This document shows, piece by piece, positions 4,980 through 13,370 of a DNA stretch of 15,535 nt. The position numbers and the translations under genes were made by a program. The first letter of the stretch is position 1. Every line of letters begins with the position of its first letter. The stretch is from Clostridium sp. CAG:389 (GTDB lineage Bacteria > Bacillota > Clostridia > TANB77 > CAG-508). The DNA is taken from contig FR901962.1 of assembly GCA_000438255.1 (NCBI GenBank), positions 19,034 through 34,568 on the forward strand, in the 5' to 3' direction. Under the pieces are notes generated by a model, which had not been told where the DNA came from, did not search any database, and saw only the letters and a list, made by a program, of their open reading frames with translations.

Positions 4980-7772
4980 TTATTTGCATTCATACCAATT
5001 TTCTGCTTCTGAGACTTCTGCAATTAATGGGATTTTTAATTGAATTGCACTTTCCATCTCATTTTTAACAATTTCTTTTACCTTTTCTGCCTCATTTAGT
5101 GGTGCTTCTATCATCATCTCATCATGAACTTGTAAAACTATTTTAGCCTCCAATCCATTTTCGACTAATTTTTTATATACATTTATCATCGCAATTTTCA
5201 TAATATCTGCTGCTGTTCCTTGTATTGGCGTGTTCATTGCTGCTCTTTCTCCGAATTGTCTTACCATATAATTATTTGATTTTAGTTCTGGAATATACCT
5301 TCTTCTATTAAATAATGTTTCTACATAGCCTGTTTCTTTTGCCTTTTCTTTCATATTGTCCATAAAGTTTTTTATTCCTTCATATTCTTGTAAATATTCT
5401 TCTATATATTTTTTTGCTATTTTTCTTGATATTCCTAATTGTTCTCCTAGTCCAAAGTCACTTATTCCATATACTATTCCGAAGTTTACTGCTTTTGCAT
5501 TGCTTCTTTGTTCTTTTGTTACTTCTTCCATTGGTGTTTTAAATACTTTTGATGCTGCTTGTTTGTGTATGTCTTCTCCATCTTTAAAGGCTTGAACCAT
5601 ATGTGTGTCTTCTGACATATGTGCTAGAACTCTTAGTTCTATTTGTGAATAGTCTGCGTCTATATATACTTTTCCTGGCTCTGGTTTGAATATTTTTCTA
5701 ACTTGTTTTCCAAGTTCAAATCTTGTTGGTATGTTTTGCAAATTTGGTTCTGTTGAGCTTATTCTTCCTGTTGCTGTTATTGTTTGATGGAAGAATGAGT
5801 GTATTCTTTTTGTTTTTGGATTGATATATGGTTTTAGCCCTTCTACATATGTTGAGTTTAGTTTCATTAATTGTCTATAATCCAATATTTCTGATATTAT
5901 TGGGTCTTCTGATTTTAGTTTTTCTAATACATCTACATCTGTTGAGTATCCGCTTTTTGTTTTCTTTACAACTGGTAATTTCATTTTTTCAAATAGTATT
6001 TCTCCTAGTTGTTTTGTTGAGTTTATATTGAATTCTTCTCCTGCCATTTCATATATCATTTTTGTTTTTATTTCTAGTTGTTCTTTTAGTTGATTTCCAA
6101 ATTTATCTAGTTCTTCTTCATCTGCATACATTCCATTCCATTGCATATTTGCTAATACTGTTATTGTTGGCATATCTATATTTTTAAATAATTCTACTGC
6201 ATTTATTTCTTCTAGCTTTTTCATTGTTATTTCTTGTAATTTGTAGATTATATATGAATATAATGTACATTTTTTTTCTTCTGCTTTTATTGCTTTTTCT
6301 TGTTCTTCTTTGATTTTTTCTTCTTCTGATTTTTCTTCTTTTTGCTCATTTTTGTCTGATATTCCTGCATTTTGCATTGTGTCAAATAAATTTATTTGTT
6401 CTGCTTTTTTATTTTGATTGTTTCCTAATATTTCATTTACATCTATTTCTAAATATTGTTCTGCTAAGTCATTTATTTTCAATTTATTATTTGTTGGGTT
6501 TAATATATATGCTGCAATACTTGCATCATAATTTATTCCTTTAAAGTCTATTCCTTCTTGTTTTAATAATATATAAACTCTTCCTAAATCTATTCCACTT
6601 TTTAATATTTTATCATTTTCAAATATTTCTTTAAAATCTTGGATGCTATTTTTTTCTTTTAAATTTATATAATATGCTTCATTTTCAGATGTATTGAAAA
6701 CTGAAATTACTGTTATTTTTTCTTTTATTATTTTTTCTTCATTTTCATCTTTTTCAGTTTCTATATAAAATATCATTTTACTTTGATTTTCAATAATTGA
6801 TTTAATCTCTTCTATTGTTTTATTTTCTACTTTATATTTATTTTCAATATTATTTTCTGAATCTAAATTTGCATTTCCATTTTCATCTTGTAAATTAAAT
6901 CTATCTATATATCTTTTGAAATTTAATTCTTTAAAAATTTCTAAAACTTTTGGCTTGTCCCACTCTTCAAGTTTTAATTCTTCTAATGTATCTTCAATTG
7001 GAACTTGTGTATTAATTTCTCCTAATGTTCTTGAAAGATATGCTAAATCTTTGTTTTCTTCTAATTTTTCTTTTTGTTTTCCTTTAATATCAGCTTCACC
7101 AGATTCTAATTTTTTATATAAATTATCAATTGTTCCATATTTTTGAACTAATGAAAGTGCTGTTTTTTCACCAATTCCTGGTACTCCTGGTATATTGTCA
7201 GATGTATCTCCTTGTAAGCCTTTTACTTCTATTAATTGTTTTGGTTCTATTCCATAAACCTCTTTTACTTTTTCTCTATTAAATATTTCTGTTTCTGTTT
7301 TTCCTGCTTTTGTTCTTGGAATATTTATTCTTACATTATCTGTTGCTAATTGAAATGTGTCTCTATCTCCTGAAAGTATTACTACTTCTAGTCCTTTTTG
7401 TTCTCCGTATCTTGAAAGTGTTCCTATTATATCATCACCTTCATATCCTTCTTTTTCAATTATGTCTATATTCATAGCTCTTAGAACATCTTTTATTATT
7501 GGCATTTGTTCTGCAAGTTCTGTTGGCATTCCTTTTCTATTTGCTTTATATCCTTCATACATTTTATGTCTTGCTGTTGGTGCTTTTAAATCAAATGATA
7601 CTCCTATATAGTCTGGTTTTTCGTCTTCTAATAATTTGAATAATATTGCTAAAAATCCATATATTGCATTTGTATATTTTCCGTCTTTTGTTGTTAATGC
7701 TTTGCTTCCCATTATTCCATAAAATGCTCTATTCATTATACTATTTCCGTCAATTAATACTAGTTTTTTCAA
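4980..7772 (-). CDS. polA: DNA polymerase I
   Basis: The protein has 930 residues: a 5' nuclease (about 1-290), a 3'-5' exonuclease-like domain (about 310-520) and a family A polymerase (about 540-930). It acts in Okazaki-fragment maturation and excision repair. Nuclease signatures are LIDGNS at the start, YEGDDIIGTL, and LQGDTSDNIPGVPGIGEKTA in the H3TH region. Polymerase motifs are intact: A, DADYSQIELR from about 705; B, RSNAKAVNFGIVYG from about 756; C, QVHDE at about 881-885. The exonuclease motifs are not: FYIETE stands where D-x-E is expected and GIDLGRVY replaces the NxxxD box, so proofreading is probably lost, as in many Firmicutes PolA proteins. A Glu/Lys-rich linker (EQKEEKSEEEKIKEEQEKA) precedes the polymerase. 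The start is TTG, fixed by AGGAGG eight bases upstream. Confidence 0.97.
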   Translation of the reverse strand: MKKLVLIDGNSIMNRAFYGIMGSKALTTKDGKYTNAIYGFLAILFKLLEDEKPDYIGVSFDLKAPTARHKMYEGYKANRKGMPTELAEQMPIIKDVLRAMNIDIIEKEGYEGDDIIGTLSRYGEQKGLEVVILSGDRDTFQLATDNVRINIPRTKAGKTETEIFNREKVKEVYGIEPKQLIEVKGLQGDTSDNIPGVPGIGEKTALSLVQKYGTIDNLYKKLESGEADIKGKQKEKLEENKDLAYLSRTLGEINTQVPIEDTLEELKLEEWDKPKVLEIFKELNFKRYIDRFNLQDENGNANLDSENNIENKYKVENKTIEEIKSIIENQSKMIFYIETEKDENEEKIIKEKITVISVFNTSENEAYYINLKEKNSIQDFKEIFENDKILKSGIDLGRVYILLKQEGIDFKGINYDASIAAYILNPTNNKLKINDLAEQYLEIDVNEILGNNQNKKAEQINLFDTMQNAGISDKNEQKEEKSEEEKIKEEQEKAIKAEEKKCTLYSYIIYKLQEITMKKLEEINAVELFKNIDMPTITVLANMQWNGMYADEEELDKFGNQLKEQLEIKTKMIYEMAGEEFNINSTKQLGEILFEKMKLPVVKKTKSGYSTDVDVLEKLKSEDPIISEILDYRQLMKLNSTYVEGLKPYINPKTKRIHSFFHQTITATGRISSTEPNLQNIPTRFELGKQVRKIFKPEPGKVYIDADYSQIELRVLAHMSEDTHMVQAFKDGEDIHKQAASKVFKTPMEEVTKEQRSNAKAVNFGIVYGISDFGLGEQLGISRKIAKKYIEEYLQEYEGIKNFMDNMKEKAKETGYVETLFNRRRYIPELKSNNYMVRQFGERAAMNTPIQGTAADIMKIAMINVYKKLVENGLEAKIVLQVHDEMMIEAPLNEAEKVKEIVKNEMESAIQLKIPLIAEVSEAENWYECK

Positions 7773-7792
7773 AATTTTTTCCTCCTAAATTT

Positions 7793-7825
7793 TTCGGGAT
7801 TAAAGCATTGTTCCTCAATCCCGAA
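7793..7825. promoter_or_regulatory. Hairpin in the polA leader
   Basis: TTCGGGATT (7793-7801) and AATCCCGAA (7817-7825) form a perfect 9-bp stem with a 15-nt loop. It lies between the stop of the upstream glycosyltransferase-like gene (7829) and the polA Shine-Dalgarno (7781-7786). On the minus strand it is followed by AAAAATTT, not a clean U-tract, so it is either a weak terminator or a stable element in the polA leader. Confidence 0.55.
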
Positions 7826-7828
7826 CTT

Positions 7829-9328
7829 TTAAAAATTAATAATGATACAATCATCTAATTCTTTTATTGAACCACTTTGTGGATATTTATTCATATTTTC
7901 CGCTTCTATTTTGCCTTTTTCATATTCTTCATCTGATGGTACTTCAAAGTGATATCCTAATGAATTTAAGAATTTTATAAATTCTCTTCCATTATCATTC
8001 CATGCTTTCTTTCCCCACCAAAGAACAGACAAACTATTTGATTGGGCACCGTATTTTCCCATTCCTTGATAAGGTGTTCCCATTATTACAAGTGGCTTAG
8101 ATGTGTCGTAATCTTTTTCTAGATTATATATTAATTCATATGCAATATGCAAATCTTTTTGATATCTCATATAATCATTGTAAAATAACTGATTTAGTGT
8201 TTTTGATTGTTGTAATACTAAAATGCAAATTGCTATACTTGCTAATATTTTTGTTATTTTATATTCACTTAATATTTTATATGAAAACATAACTATTATA
8301 CCCACAAATAATCCCCAAGATGTGCATGTTCTATATAAAACTGAATCTAATTGCAATATACTTATTGCAAAATTTGATAAAAACATCGCAACAAAAATCA
8401 CTAAAATCATCCAATTTTTCTTTTTATCTGATTGTAATATACTAATAGCTAGTCCAACTCCTGAAATTATATCAAATATAAGAACTGGAAAATATTTAAT
8501 ATTTTTCATTGAATTTATTATATTAAGTGATATTAATAATAAACTTTCTATTATTCCATATTTTCCCCATTTTATTTCTTTATCAGCTACATCTGATGCT
8601 CTAACACCAGCAATATAAATTAATTTTACTATAATTTCATCTAATACTACTCCAACTGCTAAAATTCCTAATCCTGCAAATAAATATTTAAAAATATCTT
8701 TTATTTTCTTATCATTACTTGTATATATTTTTAGAATAGCAGTTATACATATAGATACTAACATTATCTGTGTACATGCCTCATACATTGACATTGCTAA
8801 TGTTAATATTAGTGCAGATATTATGTATCCTCTTTTTTTATGAATATTATTATAATTTTCGTAAAACACCATTATTCCTAATGATGCAAGAAAACTACCT
8901 AGCATAACTGCAATATTACAGTTTTCAAAAATGAAAATTTCATTTATTATTGGAAATGAAATAAATATAGTTGCAAAAACAATATATGCTCCAAGTGGTA
9001 ATTTATCTTCTAAATTTTTCTTTAAAAATATGCACCACAACACTGCTGTCAACATTATTATACTACTTGCGAGAAAATCTATCCAAAATGGTATAAATTC
9101 AGTTATATTTAAAATTTGATATACTAAATATGCCCCCCATCTTCCTATTGCTAACATTTCTTTATCTTGATAATATCTATCAAAAGCTGTGTCATCCATT
9201 CCTACTGACGAATTTGTTATTGTAAATCCAAAACTTAGTATTGTTATTAATATGATTGCTACTATGAATATTTTATTGTTAAAAAAATATTTTACTGATT
9301 TTTTATATTGCTCTTTTATTTTCTCCAT
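7829..9328 (-). CDS. Polytopic membrane protein, GtrII-type glucosyltransferase family
   Basis: This 499-residue protein has a cytoplasmic N-terminus, a first membrane helix near residues 18-38 and some ten further hydrophobic segments to about 375, then a soluble C-terminal domain of about 120 residues. Just after the first helix comes GMDDTAFDRYYQDKEMLAIGRWG, an acidic loop followed by an Arg-Trp-Gly helix start. This pattern fits the GtrII (Glucos_trans_II) group of GT-C enzymes, which move glucose from undecaprenyl-phosphate-glucose to a surface polymer outside the membrane. The substrate is unknown, and no GtrA flippase or GtrB synthase is in the window. The ATG follows AAGGGAAT at somewhat long spacing. 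It is third in a three-gene run of similar-sized membrane proteins, 37 nt after its neighbour. The family call is from pattern recognition. Confidence 0.75.
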   Translation of the reverse strand: MEKIKEQYKKSVKYFFNNKIFIVAIILITILSFGFTITNSSVGMDDTAFDRYYQDKEMLAIGRWGAYLVYQILNITEFIPFWIDFLASSIIMLTAVLWCIFLKKNLEDKLPLGAYIVFATIFISFPIINEIFIFENCNIAVMLGSFLASLGIMVFYENYNNIHKKRGYIISALILTLAMSMYEACTQIMLVSICITAILKIYTSNDKKIKDIFKYLFAGLGILAVGVVLDEIIVKLIYIAGVRASDVADKEIKWGKYGIIESLLLISLNIINSMKNIKYFPVLIFDIISGVGLAISILQSDKKKNWMILVIFVAMFLSNFAISILQLDSVLYRTCTSWGLFVGIIVMFSYKILSEYKITKILASIAICILVLQQSKTLNQLFYNDYMRYQKDLHIAYELIYNLEKDYDTSKPLVIMGTPYQGMGKYGAQSNSLSVLWWGKKAWNDNGREFIKFLNSLGYHFEVPSDEEYEKGKIEAENMNKYPQSGSIKELDDCIIINF

Positions 9329-9365
9329 ATTTTTATTATTCCCTTCTAAAAATAAAAATTGATTA

Positions 9366-10850
9366 TTAATAATTATATATATTTATAAAAAGTGTATCTC
9401 CTATACATTCATATCCTATTTCACTATCATAATTTTTAAAATAGTTTTCTATTTCTTTGTTAGTTGGTTTTATTTCTTCTAATTTTCTATTTTCTAATAT
9501 TTCTAATGCCCCTATTATTCCCCAATCAGTTCTTATGGCATTTTTACAATAATCTGATTTATTTTTTATTTCTTCAAAATATCCTTTTTGAAAACTATTT
9601 CTTACTCTTATTTTAGCAATTTTGTTAATTTTAATATTTGTTTCTTTTTCATAATTTTCTATATATGTTTCTATTTTGCTAGATTCTTCTTTTTCTAACT
9701 GATTTACCCTTTTGTGTTGTAATATTATACTAACATAGTTCGCTACATTTACTAGTGTGAATGTCATAAGAACAATTAATGTTATATTTTTAAAGATTGT
9801 TTTTCTTTCAAAAATATCTGTTTTTACATATATAAAAATAAAAATAATTCCTATTAATGCTCCTATTGGATTTTTTAATCTTCCGGTATTAAAACTTGTT
9901 AATGTTGTTAAGTTTATTATATATGCACTAGCAATTGTTATTATGGCTATTGCCAAAAATTCATATATTAGAGCATTTTCCTTTTTATTTTTTATAGAAT
10001 AAATTAAGATTATTGTTCCTAATAATATTGTGTAAATTATAAATACTCCTTTTGGAAATATATCACATGTATCTATCAATGTATTTATTAATTGTGAAAA
10101 TATGAATATTATATTTGTGAAAATATTTGATAGCTTTCCATATCTCGTTTGCTTTGTTCCTATTATTTGTCCAATTATTTTAACAGCTATTAAATCTACA
10201 CATATTGAAATTATTCCAATTATACCACTTTGAAGTATATCTACAATTATTTGTTTTATGTTTTTGTCATTTTTTAGTATTGAAAATAAAACTACATATG
10301 TAAAAAATAGTCCTATTGTACCTTGATACGCAAGTACTCCTAATATTGTTAAAACTCCACTTTTTAATAAATATTTATTATTTTTTTCTACTAATATATC
10401 TGCTGATTTTATGAATAATAACACACTTATTGCCATTATTATATTTTCTACAAAATACATATTATCTAAGTACATAAAATTAAATATAGTTATATAACTT
10501 ATTATTGAAATTATTATTTTAGCTAATGTATTTTTGGCTGGTTTGTATTTTTCTATAATATTTTTTAATATTATTACTGCTATATTTGATATAATTATTG
10601 CTCCTAGTAGTGTTAATGTACTATATACTTCTATTGGAATTTTTAATGCACTTACTATTAGCCCTAAAATTCCCATAAATATTCTTCCATCATTTAATGA
10701 ATTTTTTGTTGCATATGTGTAATACCCTTTGTCGTAAATATTGTATGTATCTGTTGCATAATGTCCTTCTATTAATGGTGCAAATACTATGCAAGTTATT
10801 ACTACCATTATTAAAAATATAATTATATCTTCCTTTTTTATTTTTCTCAT
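9366..10850 (-). CDS. Polytopic membrane protein, GtrII/GT-C-like, paralogue of its neighbour
   Basis: The 494-residue protein has a positively charged start (MRKIKKEDI), a first helix at about 10-27 and an extracytoplasmic loop GHYATDTYNIYDKGYYTYAT. KNSLNDGRIFMGILG follows, then about ten more membrane segments and a C-terminal soluble domain from roughly 385. The acidic residues in the first outer loop are what one expects in GT-C glycosyltransferases. The same HYATDTYNI...KNS..DGRIF block recurs in the next gene upstream, and FNTGRLKNPIGALIG matches that gene's YDTGRIHNEIGALVG, so the two are tandem duplicates. GGAG lies 7 nt before the ATG. The 31-nt and 37-nt gaps on either side argue for one operon. 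The sugar and acceptor are unknown; a less specific call is an uncharacterised membrane protein of the GtrII clan. Confidence 0.72.
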   Translation of the reverse strand: MRKIKKEDIIIFLIMVVITCIVFAPLIEGHYATDTYNIYDKGYYTYATKNSLNDGRIFMGILGLIVSALKIPIEVYSTLTLLGAIIISNIAVIILKNIIEKYKPAKNTLAKIIISIISYITIFNFMYLDNMYFVENIIMAISVLLFIKSADILVEKNNKYLLKSGVLTILGVLAYQGTIGLFFTYVVLFSILKNDKNIKQIIVDILQSGIIGIISICVDLIAVKIIGQIIGTKQTRYGKLSNIFTNIIFIFSQLINTLIDTCDIFPKGVFIIYTILLGTIILIYSIKNKKENALIYEFLAIAIITIASAYIINLTTLTSFNTGRLKNPIGALIGIIFIFIYVKTDIFERKTIFKNITLIVLMTFTLVNVANYVSIILQHKRVNQLEKEESSKIETYIENYEKETNIKINKIAKIRVRNSFQKGYFEEIKNKSDYCKNAIRTDWGIIGALEILENRKLEEIKPTNKEIENYFKNYDSEIGYECIGDTLFINIYNY

Positions 10851-10881
10851 TGTAAAACTCCATTCTTATGTAATATTTGTG

Positions 10882-12384
10882 TTAAATAGCTATTGTATAA
10901 TATAATACATTTTCTATTATAACAAAATTTTTGCAATATCCTTCTTCTTTTTGTTGTGTATATTTTTCATAGATTTCTTTACTATTTTCTAAAAATTCAC
11001 CTTCAAACTTTCTATTTGTATAAAAGTTTATTGTCCCAATAGATGACCATCTACACATAACTCCATTGTGTGTAAGCACTGATTTATTTGATATATTATT
11101 AAAAAAAGCACTTTCTTTTCCAGGTTCTCTAAAATATTTTGCTTCAGTTACTTTTGTATTGTTCTCTCTTTCATATTCTTCTATATAATTTTCTAAACCA
11201 ATACATAGTTCTTTTTCTAATTTATTTACTTCTTTATGTTGATTAAGTAATATTATTGTGTTTATTATATTTGCTAACATATATATAATTAAAATAACTG
11301 TTAATGATAATTTAATTATTTTATTTTTTATAAATATATCACTATTACAAAATAAATATATATACATTAATCCTACCAATGCACCTATTTCATTATGGAT
11401 TCTTCCTGTATCATATCCTAATAAATTTATTGAACACATTGCTGTTGCAATTATAAGTGTTGCTATAATTATTTCTATTAAATTTAATATTATTTTTTCT
11501 TTATTATATATAATTTCATAAATTATACTTATCCCTAAAACTCCTATAATAAAGTATATTATTAATGTTCTAGGAAATAGCCCACATGAATTAATTAGAA
11601 CATCTCTTATTACCATTTGATTAAAGCATATTATTACTGTTTTTAAATAAAGTAATATATCATATATTCCTCCTAGTCTTTCTTGCTCTATTCCTGTTAT
11701 GTTTGTTATAATTTTTATTTGTAGTACATTTATTATAAAAGCTATGAGTGCTATAAATATTACTAATACTAAATCTTTTATGATGTTTTTCATATCTTTT
11801 TTATTTTTTATGATTATAAATACAAATCCATATATTAAAAATAGGCTTATTGTTCCTTGATATGAAAATGTTGCTATTACAGCAAATATAATTGCTTTTA
11901 ATTGATATTTTTCTTCTTTGTTGATTATTTCTCTTATTGCTAATATGTACATTAATATACTTACTGACATTACTAATGATTCTATATAATATAAGTTTTC
12001 TACATACATAAAATTAAATATCGTTATATATGATATTATTGTCGTTATTGTTTCAAAAAATTTATTTTTTTCTTTTTTTAGGTTTATTATCATGCTTTTT
12101 AAAATCATTACAGAAATGCATGATATTAATAATGCTATTGATGTGAATGTTGTTACTGTTATATTTATTGGTATATTTATTTTACTTGCTATAATTTCTA
12201 ATATTCCGGCAAATATTCTTCCATCTACAAATGAGTTTTTTATTGCATATTGTTTGTATCCTATATTGATTATGTTGTATGTGTCTGTTGCGTAATGTCC
12301 TGTTAATAGTGGTGTATAGATTATGTATGTTACCATCATTATTGCTAAAAATATTGCTATTTCATGTTTTTTTATTTTTTTCAT
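10882..12384 (-). CDS. Polytopic membrane protein, GtrII/GT-C-like, tandem paralogue
   Basis: About 500 residues with the same plan as its downstream neighbour: charged start, first helix, outer loop GHYATDTYNIINIGYKQYAI, KNSFVDGRIFAGILE, roughly a dozen hydrophobic segments, and a soluble C-terminal part from about 390 rich in Glu, Lys and Asn. I set the start at the ATG at 12384 because MKKIKKHEI aligns with MRKIKKEDI of the paralogue. A TTG at 12396 would add four residues. The strong AAGGAGG at 12414-12420 is 17 nt from the TTG and 29 nt from the ATG, unusually far; a hairpin in between may shorten the distance. It is the first of the three membrane genes and has its own promoter at about 12434-12462. 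Role inferred as surface-polymer glycosylation. Confidence 0.72.
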   Translation of the reverse strand: MKKIKKHEIAIFLAIMMVTYIIYTPLLTGHYATDTYNIINIGYKQYAIKNSFVDGRIFAGILEIIASKINIPINITVTTFTSIALLISCISVMILKSMIINLKKEKNKFFETITTIISYITIFNFMYVENLYYIESLVMSVSILMYILAIREIINKEEKYQLKAIIFAVIATFSYQGTISLFLIYGFVFIIIKNKKDMKNIIKDLVLVIFIALIAFIINVLQIKIITNITGIEQERLGGIYDILLYLKTVIICFNQMVIRDVLINSCGLFPRTLIIYFIIGVLGISIIYEIIYNKEKIILNLIEIIIATLIIATAMCSINLLGYDTGRIHNEIGALVGLMYIYLFCNSDIFIKNKIIKLSLTVILIIYMLANIINTIILLNQHKEVNKLEKELCIGLENYIEEYERENNTKVTEAKYFREPGKESAFFNNISNKSVLTHNGVMCRWSSIGTINFYTNRKFEGEFLENSKEIYEKYTQQKEEGYCKNFVIIENVLYYTIAI

Positions 12385-12394
12385 ATGTTCTGTC

Positions 12395-12420
12395 AAGTAG
12401 GTAAACTCGACTACCTCCTT
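12395..12420 (-). promoter_or_regulatory. Shine-Dalgarno hairpin ahead of the first membrane gene
   Basis: In the mRNA, AGGUAG (12416-12411), the second half of a strong AAGGAGG, can pair with CUACUU (12400-12395) over a 10-nt loop, including one G-U pair. This would partly hide the ribosome site, cover the alternative TTG and bring the Shine-Dalgarno nearer the ATG at 12384. It is either translational control or a sign that the start is elsewhere. Confidence 0.35.
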
Positions 12421-12433
12421 TTTGTTTATTTGG

Positions 12434-12462
12434 ATTATATCATATGAATTTATTTTTTTCTA
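12434..12462 (-). promoter_or_regulatory. Extended -10 promoter for the three-gene membrane operon
   Basis: On the minus strand TGATATAAT (extended -10, TATAAT at 12439-12434) has TAGAAA 17 bp upstream at 12462-12457. Transcription would begin near 12427, just ahead of the AAGGAGG at 12420-12414. It lies between the small exported peptide and the first paralogue. Confidence 0.6.
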
Positions 12463-12492
12463 TATTGTAGTAAACAATTTATAAAACTTTTG

Positions 12493-12627
12493 TTACTTGA
12501 TGATGTTGTGTTGGAATTCAAATGTTACATCTGTTGGATTTGCTGAATTTGCTGCATATCCTATTGCCATTCCTATTACTGCTAAAAATAATAATATTAT
12601 TAAAATATTTTTTGTTTTTCTATTCAT
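12493..12627 (-). CDS. Small exported or membrane peptide, 44 residues
   Basis: The frame begins MNRKTKNILIILLFLAVIGM: a charged N-terminus followed by a hydrophobic helix to about residue 25. After AIGYAANSA it has a short hydrophilic tail, PTDVTFEFQHNIIK. AAGGAAGG at 12634-12641 is 6 nt before the ATG, a good ribosome site. The hydrophobic part followed by AANSA looks like a signal peptide, so the product is either a secreted/anchored micropeptide or the remaining N-terminus of a longer exported protein of the kind seen at the start of SipW- or TasA-like proteins. No continuation in other frames was seen. It is 96 nt ahead of the membrane operon, with that operon's promoter in between. Confidence 0.55.
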   Translation of the reverse strand: MNRKTKNILIILLFLAVIGMAIGYAANSANPTDVTFEFQHNIIK

Positions 12628-12702
12628 TTTTTATCCTTCCTTATTATTATTTTGTTTTTATAAAATTTTTTCTTTTATTATTATGACTTTTTTACTTTTT
12701 TA

Positions 12703-13064
12703 TTAGAAAAATTGTAAATTTGTAAGCTTAATCATAAAAAGGTACAATCTATTCAATTGTACCTTTAATTTTACTACTTTTTTTACTCTTTTAATAAATT
12801 CTTCTTTATTTGATAATTCTTGTCTTAATTTATTTAACGCTTCTTCAAATTCTTTATCTTCTAAATATATTTTTGCGTAACCGTTTTCTCCATATTTTTC
12901 TGTTAAATGTTGATAGATTCTTTCAATTTGTTTTTCTTCTGATAAGTTTGGATAATTCTTTTTTTTATTACTGTTTTTATGTGTTTTATTCCATGTCCTT
13001 CTTCATTTCTATTATATAATGGAAATATTTCATTTTCTATATATTGAACTAATTCGTTATTCAT
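12703..13064 (-). pseudogene. HD-domain phosphohydrolase remnant with internal deletion and frameshift
   Basis: An ATG at 13064 with GGAGG 10 nt upstream opens a frame reading MNNELVQYIENEIFPLY, then NRNEEGHGIKHIKTVIKK, the N-terminus and first His motif of a clostridial HD-type phosphohydrolase. After about 105 bp the sequence jumps, in another frame, to NYPNLSEEKQIERIYQHLTE and KYGENGYAKIYLEDKEFEEA. That matches the C-terminal region normally found after the DVDTTLKR-type motif in the same family. Roughly the central 90-100 residues, including the HD pair, are missing. The second frame has no stop until 12703, beyond the terminator, so the natural stop also seems lost. The gene is not functional. 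Family recognition is from memory of these motifs; the frame jump is visible directly. Confidence 0.7.
12733..12766 (-). terminator. Rho-independent terminator
   Basis: AAAGGTACAAT (12738-12748) and ATTGTACCTTT (12756-12766) form a perfect 11-bp stem with a 7-nt loop. On the minus strand the stem runs into CCTTTTTATG, a good U-tract; on the plus strand CTTTAATTTT gives a weaker one. It probably ended the HD-phosphohydrolase transcript, whose degenerate frame now reads straight through it. Confidence 0.75.
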
Positions 13065-13094
13065 TAATTAATTTCCTCCAAACTATATTGTAAG

Positions 13095-13304
13095 TTATCT
13101 ATCTAGCTCGTCTTTCTTTTCTATATATAAAATTTCATTACATTCTTCTTGTGTTGACACAATATTTTTTTCTAATTTATATGCCTCATGTACTTGTTCT
13201 CTATTCTTATATGTAAATGGATTGGTAATGTCTATCCCTTGGTACTTTTTCATGTCTCTTAAATTGCTTATAAATTCATTAATAAATTCATTAGAATCTC
13301 GCAT
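13095..13304 (-). CDS. Hypothetical protein, 69 residues
   Basis: Two ATGs lie together at 13307 and 13304. AAAGGAG at 13311-13317 is only 3 nt from the first but 6 nt from the second, so I use 13304. The product is hydrophilic and probably helical, with many Glu, Asn and Lys residues (RDSNEFINEFISNLRDMKKY, later REQVHEAYKLEKNIVSTQEE). It has no membrane segment, cysteine motif or recognisable domain. It precedes the HD remnant by 30 nt, and pseudogenes lie on both sides, so it may itself be the surviving front part of a longer gene. Function not recognised. Confidence 0.45.
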   Translation of the reverse strand: MRDSNEFINEFISNLRDMKKYQGIDITNPFTYKNREQVHEAYKLEKNIVSTQEECNEILYIEKKDELDR

Positions 13305-13370
13305 CATTTTCTCCTTTACAAATTACTATTTGTTTTTACAACAGCAATCAATTCAAATTTTATTCATTAT

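Noticed and set aside
6270..6420. Inserted element or intein in polA at the Glu/Lys-rich stretch
   Set aside because: It lies at the linker between the exonuclease-like and polymerase domains, is in frame, and has no splice or homing motifs. It reads as a variable charged linker.
8223..8618. 131-codon plus-strand frame opposite the GtrII-like gene
   Set aside because: It is an antisense shadow of a membrane protein with low-complexity Ile/Asn content and no start signal.
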